A stretch of 64,000 nucleotides of DNA from Nitrosospira sp. NpAV. GTDB taxonomy: Bacteria; Pseudomonadota; Gammaproteobacteria; Burkholderiales; Nitrosomonadaceae. The DNA lies in contig NZ_JXQM01000001.1 of the NCBI RefSeq assembly GCF_000832065.1, forward strand, positions 62,001-126,000. Reading direction: 5' to 3'. Under the pieces are notes generated by a model, which worked only from the letters and a program-made list of their open reading frames with translations, was not told the origin of the DNA and did not search any database. Positions within the stretch are counted from its first letter, which is position 1. Each line of letters starts with the position of its first letter. Below are positions 56,002 through 64,000 of this stretch, piece by piece. A program made the translations under genes and the position numbers.

Positions 56002-58698
56002 TTGTCTAACCAAGCGGATGCGGAACGGCAGCGGCTCGAAAATCAACGAACTGGCGGCGAGAACTGGCGTTTGTGGGGACCTTATCTGTCCGAACGCTCC
56101 TGGGGAACCGTTCGCGAAGACTACAGTCCGGATGGTGACGCCTGGGAATATTTTGATCACGACCAATCCCGTTCGCGCGCCTATCGCTGGAGCGAAGATG
56201 GCCTGGGGGGTATCGCCGACGAGGCACAACGGCTCTGTTTCAGCCTGGCGCTATGGAACGGCAGGGACTCCATCCTGAAGGAGCGCGCTTTCGGTCTCAC
56301 CGGCAAACAGGGTAATCGTGGCGAGGATGTGAAGGAATGCTACTTCTATGTTGACGCCACTCCTTCGCATTCCTGGCTCCACTATCTCTACAAATATCCG
56401 CAGTCCGCATTTCCCTATACACGATTGGTTGAAGAAAATGCACGCCGTACGCGCCAGGATCCGTCATTCGATCTGATGGATAGCGGTGCTTTCGCCGACA
56501 GGCGCTACTGGGACGTGGAAATATTCTACGCCAAGGCGTCGCCCGAGGAATTGCATATTCGTATCCGTGCCAGCAATCGGGGAGAAGACGAAGCCATATT
56601 ATGGTTGTTGCCGCAACTATGGTTTCGCAATGACTGGGCATGGTCGAAGAACGGCGTCCCGAAACCGGCGTTATGCGCCATGCCCGCTCCCGCTGACGCG
56701 GCTTGGGCAGTCATGGCGGAGCACTCGATGCTGGGAACATATCACCTCTACGGGCGGCAGCGGGCCGATGTCCTTTATACCGAAAATGAGACCAATCACT
56801 CGCGCTTGTGGGGCGCAGCCAACGCTGGGCCTTATGTCAAAGACGCATTCCATCGCTATCTGGTCGACGGTGAACACGCGGCTGTGAATCCGCAACAGCA
56901 CGGCACCAAGTTCGGCGCCGTGCACCAATTCAGGGTTGCGCCGGGTCAGGCCGGCACGATCGACCTGGTATTGTCGCGCGTCCGCCGCTCCCAGCCCTTC
57001 ATTCATCACGAGGATATTTTTGAACTGCGCCGCTCGGAAGCTGATGCTTTTTTTAAAGGACTACTACCCGAGGCCAGTCTCCAGGATCACCGCATCCTTC
57101 GCCAGGCATTGGCGGGCACGATATGGAATAAGCAATTTTTTCATTATGACGTAACCGCTTGGCTGAAGGGCGATGGCGTATCCCCCCCCTCGTCAAGAAA
57201 ATACGGACGCAATCACAGTTGGCGCCATCTCAACGCAAGCCATGTGATATCAATGCCGGACGCATGGGAGTATCCCTGGTTTGCCGCCTGGGATCTGGCA
57301 TTCCATTGTGCCGTCCTGGCGCTCATTGATGTGGACTTCGCCAAGGACCAGGTTGAGCTATTGCTGCTCGAAACCTATCTGCACCCCAACGGGCAGATCC
57401 CTGCTTATGAGTGGTCGTTCGGTGACGTGAATCCCCCGGTACATGCCATGGCCGCTCTCAAGGTCTTCCGCGCGGAGCGGGTGCAACGTGGCAAGGGTGA
57501 CATCACTTTCCTCAAGCGTGTCTTGCATAAGCTGTTGCTGAATCATACCTGGTGGATTAACCGCAAGGATGCCACTGGCACAAATGTGTTCGAAGGAGGA
57601 TTTCTGGGACTGGACAATATCTCGGTATATGACCGATCCAAACCGTTGCCTTCCGGATATACCCTGAAGCAGGCCGACGCCACCGGCTGGATGGCGATGT
57701 TTTCCCTGCAACTAACCGTCATCGCACTGGAAATTGCGGTTGAAGACCCGGCTTATGAAAATATTGCCATCCAGTGTTATAGCCAGTTTCTGGCAATAGG
57801 CTATGCTATTGCCGGTCATACCGGCGCCTGCGTATCCCTTTGGGATGAGGCGGATGGCTTCTTCAAGGATCTCATGATCAGCCCGGATGGCACGGTAAAT
57901 CGTATCGATGTCTTTTCCTGGGTGGGTATCATCCCGCTATTTGCCTGCGAGGTGGTGGATGCGCGATTGCTCGAGCACCGCACGCGCTTCAAGGCATTGC
58001 TCTGGAAACACAAGGGAGGAATGTTCGATGGAAGCACCATATGTGCCTGCCCGGTGCACACCAATGAACGCGGAGAGCATTTGCTGTCGTTGGTAACCGC
58101 CTCGATGCTCGTAAAAATGCTGCCGCGTATTTTTGATGAAAAGGAATTCTTTTCTCCGCATGGAGTGCGCGGGGTCTCCAAGCGCCATGCCACATATCAG
58201 AATCCGGAGCATATCCCTGGTATTGGCAATACCTTCATCCGGTATGTGCCGGGCGAATCCGACTCACCCATGTTTGGTGGCAATTCCAATTGGCGAGGAC
58301 CGGTATGGATGCCGACCAATTATTTGCTGATTCAAGCCCTCGAGAAACTGCATCGCTTTCTGGGTGATGCCTTTACTTTCCCGGCACCCTGTCTGAACGG
58401 CTACGAAATTACCCTCAAATATGCCGCCACGATGCTGGCGGAGCGGCTCGTGGACATTTTCCGCCGCGACGAATCCGATCTGATTCCGGCCTTTCCCATG
58501 GATAGCCCGCATCAGACGGACCCCCACTGGCGCGACCTGCTGCTATTCCACGAATATTTCCATGGTGAAACCGGCCAGGGCCTGGGAGCCGCCCATCAAA
58601 GCTGGAGCGGGCTGGCGGCAAATCTGGTAACGCGCCGCTATCATCAGAATATCCCGAAGTTCTGGAGGCATCGAGCGACCACTCCTCCGGGTTCATAG
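56002..58698 (+). CDS. GH63-type glucosidase (MGH1-like family)
   Basis: An 898-residue soluble protein of the family annotated as glucosidase/GH63-like. Typical parts include the N-terminal NWRLWGPYLSERSWGTVREDY, FRNDWAW and the (alpha/alpha)6-barrel segment with MPDAWEYPWFAAWDLAFHC, and NWRGPVWMPTNYLLIQAL near the end. It lacks a signal peptide, so it acts in the cytoplasm, perhaps on glycosylglycerate- or oligosaccharide-type solutes; the substrate is not shown. The start is a TTG with GAGGAG about 9 nt upstream. Confidence 0.88.
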   Translation: MSNQADAERQRLENQRTGGENWRLWGPYLSERSWGTVREDYSPDGDAWEYFDHDQSRSRAYRWSEDGLGGIADEAQRLCFSLALWNGRDSILKERAFGLTGKQGNRGEDVKECYFYVDATPSHSWLHYLYKYPQSAFPYTRLVEENARRTRQDPSFDLMDSGAFADRRYWDVEIFYAKASPEELHIRIRASNRGEDEAILWLLPQLWFRNDWAWSKNGVPKPALCAMPAPADAAWAVMAEHSMLGTYHLYGRQRADVLYTENETNHSRLWGAANAGPYVKDAFHRYLVDGEHAAVNPQQHGTKFGAVHQFRVAPGQAGTIDLVLSRVRRSQPFIHHEDIFELRRSEADAFFKGLLPEASLQDHRILRQALAGTIWNKQFFHYDVTAWLKGDGVSPPSSRKYGRNHSWRHLNASHVISMPDAWEYPWFAAWDLAFHCAVLALIDVDFAKDQVELLLLETYLHPNGQIPAYEWSFGDVNPPVHAMAALKVFRAERVQRGKGDITFLKRVLHKLLLNHTWWINRKDATGTNVFEGGFLGLDNISVYDRSKPLPSGYTLKQADATGWMAMFSLQLTVIALEIAVEDPAYENIAIQCYSQFLAIGYAIAGHTGACVSLWDEADGFFKDLMISPDGTVNRIDVFSWVGIIPLFACEVVDARLLEHRTRFKALLWKHKGGMFDGSTICACPVHTNERGEHLLSLVTASMLVKMLPRIFDEKEFFSPHGVRGVSKRHATYQNPEHIPGIGNTFIRYVPGESDSPMFGGNSNWRGPVWMPTNYLLIQALEKLHRFLGDAFTFPAPCLNGYEITLKYAATMLAERLVDIFRRDESDLIPAFPMDSPHQTDPHWRDLLLFHEYFHGETGQGLGAAHQSWSGLAANLVTRRYHQNIPKFWRHRATTPPGS

Positions 58699-58800
58699 TG
58701 CCTTCCAGCATTCACACTGATCCCCGAGGTGGGATTATGGCGGGAATAGCGCAAAAAACCGTCATCGGACCAAAAACGAGCCAGTCGGAAGAGAAGCCCA

Positions 58801-61410
58801 TTGGATAAAAATCATACCCCCATGATGCAGCAATATCTCCGCATCAAGGCGCAGCATCCCGGCATGCTGATGTTTTATCGCATGGGAGATTTCTACGAAC
58901 TGTTCTTTGATGATGCGGAGAAAGCCGCGAAACTGCTCGACATCACCCTGACCCGCCGAGGTACCTCGGCGGGGGAACCCATCAAGATGGCGGGCGTGCC
59001 TTATCATTCGGCCGAACAATATCTGGCGAAACTCATCAGGCTCGGTGAATCGGTCGCGATCTGCGAACAGATCGGTGACCCCGCCACTGCCAAGGGTCCC
59101 GTGGAACGCCAAGTCACGCGGATTATCACACCGGGGACGCTAACCGACGCGGCGCTGTTGGAAGAAAAACGTGACTGCGTGCTGCTGGCCTTATGTGTGC
59201 ATGAATCCACACTGGGATTGGCATGGCTCAATCTGGCCGCAGGGCAATTCCGCGTGATGGAGACTTCAGCCGATAATCTGGCGAGTGAACTGGAACGCCT
59301 GAAACCCGCGGAAATTCTCTTGCCGGAGTCCTTAGATACGCTTGCTGGACTCAATGACACGGGTACGGGCAGCCTTAAAAAGCTGCCCCTCAAGCGTCTG
59401 CCCCCATGGCAGTTCGATTTCGATGCCGCCGTCCGCATCCTCTCTACGCAATTTGAAACCCGTGACCTTTCCGGTTTCGGCTGCGATGGGCTGCATGCAT
59501 CCTTGGGTGCGGCGGGTGCGCTGCTGGAATACGCTCGCCTCACCCAGGGAGCGGGTATCGTCCATATCAAAGCGCTACAGGTGGAACGGGATAGCGGCTA
59601 TGTGCGCATGGATGCCACCACCCGTCGCAATCTGGAAATCTCCGAAACCATGCTTGGCGATACGTCGCCCACATTGCTGTCACTGCTCGATACGTGCTCG
59701 ACCAACATGGGCAGCCGTTTGTTGCGGCAATGGCTGCATCATCCGTTGCGTGATCACACGGTAATCCAAAGCAGGCTTGATGGCGTATCCTTTTTAATCG
59801 GCACGGGGGGCCTGGGGCCGCACTTTCAGGTACGCGAATGCCTCCGGCATGTAGCCGACATCGAGCGTATCACCGGACGTATTGCTCTGGCGTCCGCACG
59901 CCCACGGGATTTGTCAGGGCTGCGCGATAGCTTGAAGCAATTGCCCCGGATCACCACGGCTGTTGCCGAGATTGCGGACGCTACCGGGGCGCATATCGCC
60001 CAACTGACGAAAATGATGTTGCCGGATGCAGCGCTTGTCGGCCTTCTGCAAAGATCGTTGCGCGAAGAACCCGGGGTTGTACTGCGTGGGGGTGGCGTAA
60101 TCGCCGATGGCTATGATGCCGAGCTGGATGAATTGCGCTCCATACAAAATAATTGTGGGGAGTTTCTGCTGCAACTGGAAGCACGGGAAAAAATACGTAC
60201 CGGCATCTCGAATCTCAAAGTGGAGTATAACCGGGTGCATGGCTTTTATATTGAAGTGACGCATGCCCATAGCGAGAAGATCCCCGATGACTACCGCAGA
60301 AGGCAGACGCTGAAAAATGCCGAGCGCTATATCACGCCGGAGCTTAAAGCTTTCGAGGACAAGGCACTGTCCGCTGAGGATCGGGCGCTGGAACGGGAGA
60401 AGCTTTTATACCATGCATTGCTGGATATGCTTGGACCGTATATCGGTCATCTACAACAGGTTGCCCGGAGTGTTGCGGAACTTGACGTGCTCGCTGCCTT
60501 CGCCGAGCGGGCGCTCGCACTTGATTATGTTTCGCCGGTTTTTACCCGTGATGCCGTGATCGAAATTGAGGCAGGCCGTCATCCGGTAGTGGAAAACCAG
60601 GTAGAGAACTTCATCGCCAATGATGTCCGGCTCGGTGCTGGCGGCTACTCCAGGCGTCAAATGCTCGTCATCACTGGCCCCAATATGGGTGGCAAATCCA
60701 CTTACATGAGACAGGTCGCACTGATCGCATTGCTCGCCCATTGCGGCAGTTTTGTTCCCGCCAATAGTGCCCGCATGGGTCCGCTGGATCAGATTTTTAC
60801 CCGCATCGGCGCGTCCGATGACCTTGCCGGCGGTCGCTCGACGTTCATGATGGAAATGACGGAAGCCGCCAATATTCTGCACAATGCCAGCCCGCAAAGC
60901 CTGGTACTGATGGATGAAGTCGGAAGAGGTACGTCGACCTTCGATGGCCTCGCGCTGGCTCTGGCGATTGCCCGGTATCTATTGGAAAAGAACCGCAGCT
61001 ATACGTTATTCGCGACGCATTATTTTGAACTGACGCGACTTGCGGAGGAGTTCGCACAAGCCGTCAACGTGCATCTGGACGCGGTAGAGCACAAACATCA
61101 TATTGTATTTCTGCATGCCGTCAATGAGGGACCTGCGAGTCAAAGCTATGGGTTGCAGGTGGCGGCGCTGGCCGGCGTGCCGGAGCCTGTCATCAAAACA
61201 GCCAGAAAGTATCTGGTAAAGCTTGAGCAGGAAACGGTGGACAAGCAATTGCAGGGCGATTTATTCTCGGGAGCAGCCACCATCGCAGAGGCAACCTTGT
61301 TGGAACACCCCGCGCTTACACTATTGAGCGCAATTCAACCGGACGAGTTAAGTCCAAGGCAAGCACTGGAGAAACTCTACGCACTGAAAAAGGCAACGGA
61401 GAAAGAATAG
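58801..61410 (+). CDS. mutS: DNA mismatch repair protein MutS
   Basis: An 869-residue mismatch-recognition ATPase. The mismatch-binding N-terminus has the Phe-x-Glu-like [18 protein letters not shown], and the C-terminal ATPase has Walker [11 protein letters not shown] (about residue 625), Walker B/signature [12 protein letters not shown] and the ATHYFELT switch. The first possible start is TTG at 58801 with AAGAGAAG just upstream; ATG at 58822 is also possible. Length is normal. Confidence 0.96.
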   Translation: MDKNHTPMMQQYLRIKAQHPGMLMFYRMGDFYELFFDDAEKAAKLLDITLTRRGTSAGEPIKMAGVPYHSAEQYLAKLIRLGESVAICEQIGDPATAKGPVERQVTRIITPGTLTDAALLEEKRDCVLLALCVHESTLGLAWLNLAAGQFRVMETSADNLASELERLKPAEILLPESLDTLAGLNDTGTGSLKKLPLKRLPPWQFDFDAAVRILSTQFETRDLSGFGCDGLHASLGAAGALLEYARLTQGAGIVHIKALQVERDSGYVRMDATTRRNLEISETMLGDTSPTLLSLLDTCSTNMGSRLLRQWLHHPLRDHTVIQSRLDGVSFLIGTGGLGPHFQVRECLRHVADIERITGRIALASARPRDLSGLRDSLKQLPRITTAVAEIADATGAHIAQLTKMMLPDAALVGLLQRSLREEPGVVLRGGGVIADGYDAELDELRSIQNNCGEFLLQLEAREKIRTGISNLKVEYNRVHGFYIEVTHAHSEKIPDDYRRRQTLKNAERYITPELKAFEDKALSAEDRALEREKLLYHALLDMLGPYIGHLQQVARSVAELDVLAAFAERALALDYVSPVFTRDAVIEIEAGRHPVVENQVENFIANDVRLGAGGYSRRQMLVITGPNMGGKSTYMRQVALIALLAHCGSFVPANSARMGPLDQIFTRIGASDDLAGGRSTFMMEMTEAANILHNASPQSLVLMDEVGRGTSTFDGLALALAIARYLLEKNRSYTLFATHYFELTRLAEEFAQAVNVHLDAVEHKHHIVFLHAVNEGPASQSYGLQVAALAGVPEPVIKTARKYLVKLEQETVDKQLQGDLFSGAATIAEATLLEHPALTLLSAIQPDELSPRQALEKLYALKKATEKE

Positions 61411-61426
61411 TCAATAGCCTTACGGA

Positions 61427-61647
61427 ATTGAAATTCAACCTCAATTAGATGATTGGACGGTTGGAATATGCGGTTTTTAGTCATTCCATTCCAAGGCGTT
61501 GTAAACAACAGGCATGTGCCGCAAAAACTGTACATCGTCCGCAGATGGCGTCACATGGGAAGTGAGAGTCCGACAAACACGAGATATTGTTATTAATCCT
61601 GATACCGATTTATATAATGAGCAATCAACTATCGGATTTAGGTTCAA
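61427..61647. repeat. short repeat pair in inverted orientation
   Basis: The left copy (61427-61456) reads TTCAACCTCAATTAGATGAT, the right copy (61625-61647), reverse complemented, TTGAACCTAAATCCGATAGT. Together they frame about 220 bp between mutS and slyD like terminal inverted repeats. The right copy overlaps the 3' end of slyD by a few bases. Confidence 0.5.
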
Positions 61648-62123
61648 TGTTCATGACCATGGGCTCCATGGACGTGGCCATGGGATAGCTCTTCCGCAGT
61701 GGCGGGACGCACCGCGGTAACCGTACAGTCGAAGCGCAGGGCCTTGCCAGCCAGTGGATGATTACCGTCCACGACGACCTTGTCATCGGCAATATCCGTT
61801 ACGGTAAATATCAAAACGTCGTCGGAACCTTCCTCGCCGCCTTCAAACTGCATTCCCACCACGACATTGTCGGGAAACGCATCACGTGGCTCCACTCGCA
61901 CCAATTGGCTATCGTATTCACCGAAGGTATTTTCCGGTTCCATAAAAACGGAGCAACTGTAACCCGCCTCCTTGCTCTGCAATTCCTCTTCCACCATGGG
62001 AAAAATACCGTCATAACCACCGTGCAAATAGCTGATCGGCGAGGCGGTACTTTCCATGATCTCGCCGGCCGAATCAAGAAGCTCATAAGTGAGGGATACC
62101 ACCGTGTCTTTTTCAATACGCAT
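61644..62123 (-). CDS. slyD: FKBP-type peptidyl-prolyl isomerase SlyD
   Basis: A 159-residue SlyD: FKBP core (residues 1-70 and 130-145) with the inserted IF chaperone domain, and a His-rich tail (HGHVHGAHGHEH) that binds nickel or other metals. The N-terminus MRIEKDTVVSLTYELLDSAGE is typical. It is a cytosolic folding helper and metallochaperone. Confidence 0.95.
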   Translation of the reverse strand: MRIEKDTVVSLTYELLDSAGEIMESTASPISYLHGGYDGIFPMVEEELQSKEAGYSCSVFMEPENTFGEYDSQLVRVEPRDAFPDNVVVGMQFEGGEEGSDDVLIFTVTDIADDKVVVDGNHPLAGKALRFDCTVTAVRPATAEELSHGHVHGAHGHEH

Positions 62124-62296
62124 ATTATTCAGGTCTGTGAGGTAAGTTACTACAAATCGGTGCGCATAATCGCTTCTTGCACCCGCGCTTAAAATACCAC
62201 TGACTCATCCATCGCTCTACGCTTCAAGCATGCTGGCAGCAGTAAATATTATATTAGTAATACGAAATGAAATAAGGTTCCTTCTCGAACAGGGGA

Positions 62297-62914
62297 CTAA
62301 ATTTTTGCCACTTGAGCTTTACCATTTATTATCAATTCCCTGACTGGCGCAAAATGACGACGATGTATCACTGATGCTCCATGGACCCGCAAGGCCGCAA
62401 TATGTTCAGTGGTGGAATATCCTTTATGGCGATCAAAACCATAGTGCGGAAAGCGCTGGTGCAATGCCACCATTTCAGCGTCGCGCGCCGTTTTGGCAAG
62501 GATCGACGCGGCGGAAATTTCCGGTATCAGACTATCGCCCCCAACAATAGTGGTAACGGGCCACCTCAAACGAGGGCTATGGTTCCCATCCACCAGTACT
62601 CTGCCAGGAATAATTGACAGGCTTTCCACTGCACGTTTCATGGCAAGCAGACTTGCCTGCAGAATATTTAACCTATCAATCTCTTTAACAGATGCGGAAC
62701 CAATAGCCCAAGCCACCGAATAGGCTTTAATGGCAATGGTCAGCCTGTTACGTTGAGCCTCGCTGAGTGTTTTTGAATCCGCCAACCCTTCTATGCCATG
62801 ATCTGGACCAAGCACCACGCAAGCGGCAAACACCGGACCCGCTAGCGGCCCTCTGCCAGCCTCATCGACGCCGCAAACCCAGTTAATCCCTTCCACCATT
62901 CTAACAGCCTCCAA
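62297..62914 (-). CDS. rnhB: ribonuclease HII
   Basis: A 205-residue RNase HII that removes RNA from RNA-DNA hybrids, including single ribonucleotides. The catalytic [14 protein letters not shown] (Asp17, Glu18) and the later LVDGNH motif are present. Start may be the ATG at 62914 or one four codons later. In many proteobacteria rnhB closes the lpxD-fabZ-lpxA-lpxB cluster; here it follows fabZ directly. Confidence 0.95.
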   Translation of the reverse strand: MEAVRMVEGINWVCGVDEAGRGPLAGPVFAACVVLGPDHGIEGLADSKTLSEAQRNRLTIAIKAYSVAWAIGSASVKEIDRLNILQASLLAMKRAVESLSIIPGRVLVDGNHSPRLRWPVTTIVGGDSLIPEISAASILAKTARDAEMVALHQRFPHYGFDRHKGYSTTEHIAALRVHGASVIHRRHFAPVRELIINGKAQVAKI

Positions 62915-62975
62915 TTCTCAGTCAACGAGGATGAAGGTAACCGTCAGTATCAAAACTGCGACCCCATGCAACCCG

Positions 62976-63416
62976 CTATGGCTGCTTGCTTCGCACGGTA
63001 CACATCAACTCGGCCTCGGTGACAATGCGGCCATCCACTTCCGCCTGGGTGGAATACTTCCAGATGCCGATCCGCTGCCGCTCTATGGTTGCCTTGAGTA
63101 TCAACTGGTCACCCGCCTGGACCGGCTGCTTGAAACGAGCCCTGTCTATGCCGACAAAATAATATATCGAATTCTCGTCGACTTTCACATTCATGGTCTT
63201 GAGCGTTAGAAGCGCAGCAGCTTGCGCCAGCGCTTCAATAATTAACACGCCCGGCATAACCGGGTGATGAGGAAAATGACCGCCGAAGAAAGGTTCGTTA
63301 ATCGTTACGTTCTTGAGCGCGGCGATGTTTTTCCCAGGTTCACAGGATAGAACGCGATCCACCAGAAGAAAAGGATAGCGATGGGGCAAATATTGCAGAA
63401 TTTCATGTATATCCAT
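62976..63416 (-). CDS. fabZ: 3-hydroxyacyl-ACP dehydratase FabZ
   Basis: A 146-residue hot-dog-fold dehydratase of fatty acid synthesis. The N-terminal [14 protein letters not shown] and the active-site segment [21 protein letters not shown] carry His47 and Glu61, the expected catalytic pair. A copy of the short interspersed motif ends directly before the start codon. lpxA is not found downstream. Confidence 0.96.
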   Translation of the reverse strand: MDIHEILQYLPHRYPFLLVDRVLSCEPGKNIAALKNVTINEPFFGGHFPHHPVMPGVLIIEALAQAAALLTLKTMNVKVDENSIYYFVGIDRARFKQPVQAGDQLILKATIERQRIGIWKYSTQAEVDGRIVTEAELMCTVRSKQP

Positions 63417-63440
63417 AATCCTAAATCCGGTTAGTGGTCA
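63417..63440. repeat. short interspersed motif, copy upstream of fabZ
   Basis: AATCCTAAATCCGGTTAGTG abuts the fabZ start codon, so on the coding strand its AGG may serve as the ribosome-binding site. Confidence 0.55.
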
Positions 63441-63502
63441 GGGTGAAGTGTGTGTTATCAAGATCGGGCCGAGATACAACGACGCAACCTCCAGTCAATA
63501 CT

Positions 63503-64000
63503 CTATTTATCCGCCAGCGCCTTGATAACCTTCTCGGTAATGTCCATGCGCTGACTACGGTAAACCAGGTCACGCAGGGGCAATATCAGGTCATACTTCT
63601 CTGTTTCCGCGATAACCTGAATAGCTTTACTGGCGCTCAGTTGCAGGATGGCGACTTCATCATTCTGACGCAGACTCAGGTCTTCGCGCATCTGCCGTTG
63701 GGCGCGCTGATGTTCCCGATTGAGTATGGCGAGATCACGCTCTTTGTTACGCCGATCCGCCTCCGGCATGGTCTTACCTTCTGTCTCCAGAACCTCCTGA
63801 AGCACCTTCGCCTGCGATGCCATCTTCTTGATTTCTTGATCGCGCGGCAGGAATTCCTTTTCTATCTTCTTCAACGCCCTGACCGCCGGCGCCGATTCCG
63901 CGAGTATTCTCTCGGTATCGACCACACCAATCTTGATATCATTCGCATGGACGTCAAAGAATCCGCTGGCAGAGGCAATAATTACGCATGCTGCCATGAC
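63503..64000 (-). CDS. skp: OmpH/Skp-family periplasmic chaperone, 5' end at window edge
   Basis: About 166 residues of an OmpH-like protein are visible. A hydrophobic signal (MAACVIIASASGFFDVHA) precedes IKIGVVDTERILAESAPAVRA, and then a long charged coiled coil forms the tentacle of the chaperone that guides outer-membrane proteins. Usual length is about 165-180. The frame remains open past 64000 and the visible signal peptide is short, so the true start may lie outside. The gene normally follows bamA. Confidence 0.85.
   Translation of the reverse strand, partial: VMAACVIIASASGFFDVHANDIKIGVVDTERILAESAPAVRALKKIEKEFLPRDQEIKKMASQAKVLQEVLETEGKTMPEADRRNKERDLAILNREHQRAQRQMREDLSLRQNDEVAILQLSASKAIQVIAETEKYDLILPLRDLVYRSQRMDITEKVIKALADK

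Overview
The window looks like chromosome from an autotrophic betaproteobacterium, most likely an ammonia oxidiser of the Nitrosomonas/Nitrosospira group. This is inferred from the cbbLSQON order (form I RuBisCO with CbbQ, CbbO and the small CbbN), from a DAC-type inorganic-carbon uptake operon, and from the overall protein character. No amo or hao genes lie in the window, so the assignment is not proven. I saw no tRNA, rRNA, CRISPR array, intact insertion sequence or prophage.

Region 1 (1-10200): inorganic carbon supply. A 5'-truncated DabA (all four expected zinc ligands visible) is followed without gaps by three different complex I antiporter-like membrane proteins. Convergent to them are a long beta-carbonic-anhydrase-like protein and, upstream of it, a sensor kinase/response regulator pair. 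Region 2 (10201-14268): hemE, a dNTP triphosphohydrolase, aroB and hemJ. Region 3 (14552-21970): a DUF488 gene, then a complete SUF iron-sulfur operon on the minus strand (IscR-type regulator, sufA, sufB, sufC, sufD, sufS, sufU, nfu). Its promoter overlaps two near-consensus IscR type 1 sites.

Region 4 (22411-36604): an AcrR-type repressor divergent from two consecutive RND efflux systems with three closely related outer-membrane factors. The third of these is a mosaic of the other two. The intergenic region carries a palindrome very like the AcrR operator of E. coli. Region 5 (36625-43279): cbbR divergent from cbbLSQON, with a strong terminator-like hairpin between cbbS and cbbQ. With region 1 it supplies and fixes CO2.

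Region 6 (43416-54160): a mixed, gene-poor stretch. It has an Atm1-type ABC exporter, phosphatidylserine decarboxylase, a di-haem peroxidase-like protein, a truncated Crp-like gene, small stress-type proteins and an iscR-iscS pair without iscU. Several degenerate interspersed repeats lie here. Region 7 (54161-64000): trmJ, suhB, a GH63-type glucosidase, mutS, slyD, rnhB, fabZ and the edge of an OmpH/Skp gene. The usual lpxD, lpxA and lpxB are missing from the fabZ neighbourhood.

A short motif (core CCTAAATCCGGTAGTTGGA) recurs in at least seven intergenic places, often immediately before a start codon and in the same orientation relative to the gene. Two copies face each other across about 220 bp between mutS and slyD, as inverted ends of a small element would.
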